Positions 25,253 through 28,787 of a stretch of 28,787 bases of DNA are shown here, in pieces. Origin of the DNA: JAVZLH01 sp038883475 (GTDB lineage: Archaea; Thermoproteota; Bathyarchaeia; Bathyarchaeales; Bathycorpusculaceae); contig JAVZMA010000017.1 in assembly GCA_038883475.1 (NCBI GenBank), positions 1-28,787 of the forward strand. Direction: 5' to 3'. The translations under genes and the position numbers were made by a program. How positions within the stretch are numbered: the stretch's first letter is position 1; every line of letters starts with the position of its first letter. The notes below the pieces were generated by a model that saw only the letters and a list, made by a program, of their open reading frames with translations, had not been told where the DNA came from and made no database searches.

Positions 25253-26320
25253 TCATGTTTTCCAGTTTGCATGCAAAAGATATTCTCCAGTTATTGGAAT
25301 GTGCACTCCGCATTTCGGGCATTTCTTATCTTCTGTAATAATGTAATTAAGCACGTAGCAGCCATATCTCCTAACCAGTTTTTCTCCACAGCTGGGGCAA
25401 TAGGTATTCTCATACTTGTGCCCGTTTACGTTGCCTATGTAAGGGTAGAGGACGCCTTCCTTCTTCGCCATATCATAAGCCTTCTCCAAAACCTCAACTT
25501 TTGTTGGGGGGTTGTTGAATTTGTAAGCTGGAAAGTACCGTGTGAAATGCAGCGGGGTTTCGGCTCCAACAGCTTTAAGATGCCTCTCAATAACCCACCT
25601 TAAGGTTTCCTCATCATCATTAACGCCCGTGACGACGAGGTTCACTATTTCAACATGCAACCCAAGCCTCTTAGCTTCGGCGGCATTTCTCCAAATTTTC
25701 TCGACATCCGCGCCTCCACAATATTTTGTGTAAACTTCATCGTCGCCTTTCACATCTATTTTAAGCCCGTCCAATCCAACTTCTGAAAGGGCCTTCAAAA
25801 CTTCCGGGGTCATGTAACCATTAGAAACATAACAGCAATACTTTAGTCCCTTATCCTTGCCCAGCTTGAAAAGGCGAAGGGCCCACTCAGACAACAATGT
25901 TGGTTCTTGAAAACTAGCACATAAGCCAAGGTCGCCGCTGCAAATAGCAAGTTCAACAATTTTTTCAGGTGGATAATATGCGGCCTTAGCTGGGTTCGGC
26001 TCAGTTTTTGAGAGATGGAAGTTCTGGCACCAAACACAGTTTAAGTTGCATGACCATGTGGAAAAAGTAAGGGCTGTTGAGCCAGGCCAGTAATGGAAAA
26101 AGGGTTTTATTTCTATTGGGCGGCTTTCAATTGCGCTTATGTCTCCGTAAACAAGTGTGTAAAGTTTGCCGCCGAAATTCTTCCTTGTCTTGCAGAACCC
26201 AGTTTGACCTTCTGCGATTTCGCATCTCCTTTCGCAGAGACTGCATTTGACTTTGCCGCCTCCGAGCCTTTCATAAAAAAGGGCTTCTTGAACTGTTGGA
26301 TAAGATGGTAAGCCACCCAT
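25253..26320 (-). CDS. amrS: AmmeMemoRadiSam-type radical SAM enzyme, right-arm copy
   Basis: This 355-aa protein has radical SAM motif CNLNCVWC, N-terminal CSLCERRC...GFC and C-terminal zinc-ribbon YCPSCGEK/KCPKCG, as in the left copy (roughly 70% identical). The frame extends upstream to 26386, but ATG 26320 follows the thiL stop by 1 nt and aligns with the left copy (YPTVQEALFYERL), so it is the likely start and translation is probably coupled to thiL. Confidence 0.87.
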   Translation of the reverse strand: MGGLPSYPTVQEALFYERLGGGKVKCSLCERRCEIAEGQTGFCKTRKNFGGKLYTLVYGDISAIESRPIEIKPFFHYWPGSTALTFSTWSCNLNCVWCQNFHLSKTEPNPAKAAYYPPEKIVELAICSGDLGLCASFQEPTLLSEWALRLFKLGKDKGLKYCCYVSNGYMTPEVLKALSEVGLDGLKIDVKGDDEVYTKYCGGADVEKIWRNAAEAKRLGLHVEIVNLVVTGVNDDEETLRWVIERHLKAVGAETPLHFTRYFPAYKFNNPPTKVEVLEKAYDMAKKEGVLYPYIGNVNGHKYENTYCPSCGEKLVRRYGCYVLNYIITEDKKCPKCGVHIPITGEYLLHANWKT

Positions 26321-26321
26321 T

Positions 26322-27314
26322 TTAGTGCCTTCGGAAATGTTCCCAGCCTCTTGGCTCAATAACGCGCTTCTCACCCTCAACCTCAAAAAGGATGTTTTTT
26401 TCAGCGGTCACTCTTCCTATTCTGATGAGGTTGCCGCCAACATTTTTAACAGCTTTTTCAGCCTTGCCCCAAAACTTAGAGTTTACGGTCAAAACAAGCT
26501 CGTATTCTTCACCGCCGTAAAAAGCTAACTCGAAAGGGTCTAAACCGTTCATTTCAGCGAATTTTTGAGCTTCGGGAGCTATTGGAAGACTTTCTATAAG
26601 AAAGCCTACATTGCTTGCTTTTGAAATTTCATGAAGGCTCAAAGCTAAGCCGTCGCTTGAATCAATGGCTGATGTAACGGCTTTTGTAAGGCTTAAAGCT
26701 AGGCCCTCTTTTAAACGGGCTTTAGGCATGAAAACAGTCTCAACAAGAGAACCGTGAATATCTTTTGGCGCTTTAAAACCTTCTAGAAGTATTTTTAGCC
26801 CAGCAGAAGTCTTTCCAAAAAGTCCAGTGATGGCCACTATGTCGTTTGGTTTGGCTCCGCTTCGCAACATTAAATTGTCCTTTCTCGCGATTCCGAATAT
26901 TGAGAGGCTTATTATGAGGTCTGAAGCCTCATTTGTATCCCCGCCAACAATGTAAATGTCATACTCGCGGGTTCCAGCGTTTAAGCCGTCGCCAATTTCC
27001 TCCAGTTCTTTCTGCGTCATATTCCTTGGCATTCCAAGTGAGACAAGCGCAACAAGAGGTTTTGCACCCTTTGCTGCAAAATCGCTAATGTTCATAACAA
27101 CTGCCTTACGGGCTGCCTGCCAGAAACTCATACCCTTTGGAACATCAGTTTCTCCAACCAGCATGTCAGTCTTTAAAATAAAAAGCTGGTTGCGGCTTAT
27201 GGGGTAGGCTGAAACATCATCTCCGAAGGGGATGGGCATCTGCGGCATCTTTTCTAACTTTTCCAAAATTAGTTCGATTGCTTTTCTCTCGCCGATGTCC
27301 TCTAATGTTTTCAA
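26322..27314 (-). CDS. thiL: Thiamine-monophosphate kinase, right-arm copy
   Basis: This ~330-aa paralogue of the left ThiL has all the same motifs (PFGDDVSAYPI, LKTDMLVGETDVP, NISDFAAKG, YIVGGDTNEASDL, IDSSDGLALSLHEIS, YGGEEYELVLT). Possible starts are ATG 27371 (overlapping the nitroreductase stop as ATGA), ATG 27335, and TTG 27314 with GGAAGGTG 7 nt upstream. The TTG and its ribosome-binding site are the only ones conserved in the left arm, so I prefer it. It lies in an operon nitroreductase-thiL-amrS on the minus strand. Confidence 0.85.
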   Translation of the reverse strand: MKTLEDIGERKAIELILEKLEKMPQMPIPFGDDVSAYPISRNQLFILKTDMLVGETDVPKGMSFWQAARKAVVMNISDFAAKGAKPLVALVSLGMPRNMTQKELEEIGDGLNAGTREYDIYIVGGDTNEASDLIISLSIFGIARKDNLMLRSGAKPNDIVAITGLFGKTSAGLKILLEGFKAPKDIHGSLVETVFMPKARLKEGLALSLTKAVTSAIDSSDGLALSLHEISKASNVGFLIESLPIAPEAQKFAEMNGLDPFELAFYGGEEYELVLTVNSKFWGKAEKAVKNVGGNLIRIGRVTAEKNILFEVEGEKRVIEPRGWEHFRRH

Positions 27315-27367
27315 AAGTTTGCACCTTCCAACCATAATTGAAGCTCTTAATTCATAATAGCATTTTC

Positions 27368-28153
27368 TCATTTACTTAACAGACGCTGCTCTGCGAGGAA
27401 ATCCATCAGTTTCTTGTTTGTAGACTTCACGAATTCTTCCTTGTAATGATTGGCGTAGGTCACTCCATAACTTCTTTCTCTGCAAATTTTTTCAACTTCA
27501 TCTTTTGCTGGTTTCGTTCCACAGCGTTTTAAATCACCTAAAATAAACCTCTTCCAGTAACCTAAAACATCCTTTAGGTTTATGTCTCTATAACGGTCTT
27601 CGCAAACAATGGTTTCACAGCTCCACTTTTCTCTCCTTTTAGGTCTTCTTTTCGGATGCCCAACACATAAAATTGATAGTGCCAAGCAGTGCTTCGGCAG
27701 TTTCAATATTTCCTTAACCTTTCTCGGATGTTCTATAACTGACCCAATTATGACGCTTCCCAATCCTAATGCTTCCGCAGCAATAACCATGTTTTCAAGG
27801 GACAAGGCGGCGTCTAAAACGCCAAAGGTGTAGGGCAAAATTCCAGTAAAATCATAATCTACCCCCGTTAGCTTTGCTGCTTTCAAGTGTCGATGAAGAT
27901 CAACGCAAACTACAATCCAAACTGGAGCATCCTTCATAAACGCTTGATTTTCGCAGAGTTCGTAAAGTTTCTCCTTAATTCCCTCATCTTTTATAACTAT
28001 GAATGTTCTAGGCTGAATGTTTCCAGCTGATGGGGCCCTTATCCCAGCCACCAAAATCTTCCTCAAATCCTCTTTTGAAACACTTCTGTTCTTGTCAAAA
28101 TCTCTGACAGAAGCCCTTTCAAAAATTGAACTTAATAAATTAGCGGCTGACAT
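27368..28153 (-). CDS. Nitroreductase-family flavoprotein, right-arm copy
   Basis: This 261-aa paralogue of the 11472-12254 product has the same FMN-fold motifs (ERASVRDFDKNRSVS, IRAPSAGNIQPRTFIVI, ASLENMVIAAEALGLGSVIIGSVIEHP) and the same basic helical C-terminus. ATG 28153 has GGAG ~9 nt upstream. The upstream region to the divergent tRNA-Thr is conserved with the left arm. No lost key residue is evident in either copy. Confidence 0.87.
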   Translation of the reverse strand: MSAANLLSSIFERASVRDFDKNRSVSKEDLRKILVAGIRAPSAGNIQPRTFIVIKDEGIKEKLYELCENQAFMKDAPVWIVVCVDLHRHLKAAKLTGVDYDFTGILPYTFGVLDAALSLENMVIAAEALGLGSVIIGSVIEHPRKVKEILKLPKHCLALSILCVGHPKRRPKRREKWSCETIVCEDRYRDINLKDVLGYWKRFILGDLKRCGTKPAKDEVEKICRERSYGVTYANHYKEEFVKSTNKKLMDFLAEQRLLSK

Positions 28154-28228
28154 AAAGTTTTACTCCTTCAAGGATTTCCGAACATCTTAAAAATAAGCTC
28201 TTCCCTTCAAATATAAAGAACACTATGC
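28154..28228. promoter_or_regulatory. Divergent promoter region nitroreductase / tRNA-Thr, right arm
   Basis: Mirror of 11399-11471. On the minus strand it carries cttatttttaagatgttcgg upstream of the nitroreductase, and on the plus strand caaatataaag (~28208-28218) facing the tRNA. Confidence 0.65.
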
Positions 28229-28302
28229 GCCTCGGTAGCTCAGCATGGTAGAGCAACGGCCTTGTAAGCCGTAGGTCGCGGGACCGAAGCCCGCCCGAGG
28301 CT
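28229..28302 (+). tRNA. tRNA-Thr (anticodon UGU), A54/C55 T-loop
   Basis: A plus-strand cloverleaf is almost identical to the 18340-18413 tRNA: same acceptor, anticodon arm (ACGGC CTTGTAA GCCGT) and U73. The D-loop has CATGG for CCTGG. The T-loop is ACCGAAG, so both position 54 (A) and the nearly invariant position 55 (C for U/Psi) differ from normal. All stems pair perfectly, which argues against a decayed gene. A T5 run (28302-28306) follows as a likely terminator. It mirrors the CGU tRNA at 11325-11398. Confidence 0.9.
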
Positions 28303-28307
28303 TTTTA

Positions 28308-28363
28308 TGGTTTAATGTTGGTTTCGTTGCGGGAAGAGCCAATAGCAGCCTAGCCTCTCTAGA
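28308..28363. repeat. Direct repeat, copy B (after tRNA-Thr)
   Basis: Second copy of the ~54-nt repeat; 28337-28363 is identical to 21879-21905. It starts a few bases after the tRNA, just as copy A starts directly after the 23S processing stem. Together the copies bracket the whole right arm in direct orientation. Confidence 0.8.
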
Positions 28364-28378
28364 TTTTTAGAAAAGGGG

Positions 28379-28666
28379 TTATCCTTGCATTAGAGTTTTA
28401 AGCTGTTCGATTTCTTTGGCTAATGCTGGGTAGAGGTAGTCTAGGAGTTGGTTGGTTTCTGTTTCGTTGAAGCCTAGGACTTTGAGGATAGCCTTGTCTA
28501 TTTCTACTCTTGCCCAAAACCTACCCCGCAACTGCTCCAAAACGCTGGGGAATGATACGTCTTTAATCTTGTTGAATACTTCTAATAGTAAGTTTTGTTC
28601 TTCCGGTGACAATTTGTTTGGGTCTAGTATTAATAAATCGTTGAGCGTGTACTCATGAAGCTTCAT
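28379..28666 (-). CDS. Small hypothetical protein (possible C-terminal fragment)
   Basis: This 95-aa acidic, helical protein is MKLHEYTLNDLLILDPNKLS, then PEEQNLLLEVFNKIKDVSFP, then a Leu/Glu-rich tail ending EQLKTLMQG. It vaguely recalls the C-terminal region of some DNA methylases, but I would not assign that. ATG 28666 has GAGGTG ~6 nt upstream, supporting it as a real start. The frame stays open upstream to 28783, so it could also be the tail of a longer, broken gene. It lies just outside direct-repeat copy B. Confidence 0.5.
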   Translation of the reverse strand: MKLHEYTLNDLLILDPNKLSPEEQNLLLEVFNKIKDVSFPSVLEQLRGRFWARVEIDKAILKVLGFNETETNQLLDYLYPALAKEIEQLKTLMQG

Positions 28667-28787
28667 CCAAGCACCTCGGGTCTCGGTTCGTTTTGTGATA
28701 ATCGCAAGCAGATTTGCAGTGCTATTAAACCATAAAGTGAGGATTTTTGCGTGCCCATTTATGATTCCCTTTATACTCCACATATCT

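Larger units (their letters stand above)
21979..28302. repeat. Right arm of a diverged inverted duplication
   Basis: Mirror order outward from the 23S gene: trmY, Yip1-like gene (instead of TIP49), small basic protein, MFS, amrS, thiL, nitroreductase, tRNA-Thr, each on the strand opposite to its left-arm partner. Confidence 0.9.

Noticed and set aside
27315..27371. Longer ThiL N-terminus from ATG 27371 (ATGA overlap with the nitroreductase stop)
   Set aside because: The extra residues have no counterpart in the left copy, while the TTG with GGAAGGTG is conserved in both arms.

Overview
The window reads as an archaeal chromosome fragment. TATA/BRE-like promoters with leaderless or short-leader starts are common. 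It carries archaeal-type genes (TrmY pseudouridine-54 methyltransferase, a TIP49/RuvB-like ATPase, an AbrB-type regulator) and a 23S rRNA with archaeal signatures inside a pre-rRNA processing stem. The 23S gene stands alone, with no 16S upstream and no 5S downstream. I infer a TACK-type lineage, possibly Bathyarchaeia; that placement is not proven by what I can see.

Region 1 (1-7.9 kb) looks like accessory DNA worked over by recombination. It holds the end of a beta-rich protein, an ABC-ATPase/GNAT fusion, two divergent adenylate-forming (PaaK/LuxE-like) enzymes, and two tandem copies of a ~1.33 kb three-gene cassette. Each cassette encodes a small membrane protein, a small charged protein and a convergent retropepsin-like protein whose catalytic motif is D-V-G. 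Between and around the cassettes lie gene remnants: a frameshifted methyltransferase tail, a tyrosine-integrase-like C-terminus fused tail-out to the C-terminus of a second ABC/GNAT copy, and a thioredoxin-fold-like gene with one in-frame TAG.

Region 2 (7.9-11.3 kb) is more ordinary: rpiA overlapping a membrane-anchored coiled-coil gene, then a Cys-rich AbrB regulator, an ArsM-like arsenite methyltransferase and a second methyltransferase, probably one operon.

Region 3 (11.3-28.3 kb) is a diverged inverted duplication centred on the 23S rRNA gene. Left arm, reading inward: tRNA-Thr(CGU), nitroreductase, ThiL, AmrS, MFS, a ~97-aa conserved protein, TIP49, TrmY, tRNA-Thr(UGU). Right arm, in mirror order: TrmY, zinc-ribbon/Yip1 protein (in place of TIP49), the ~94-aa protein, MFS, AmrS, ThiL, nitroreductase, tRNA-Thr(UGU). 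Protein pairs are clearly paralogous but diverged, and several promoter blocks are conserved too, so this is an old duplication and not an assembly palindrome. The right arm is also bracketed by a ~54-bp direct repeat, one copy directly after the 23S processing stem and the other directly after the outer tRNA. After that comes one small hypothetical gene at the window edge.

The best candidates for something new are the mirror-image rRNA-flanking block, with its doubled TrmY and tRNA-Thr genes that have lost U54, and the tandem cassette with the D-V-G retropepsin-like protein.
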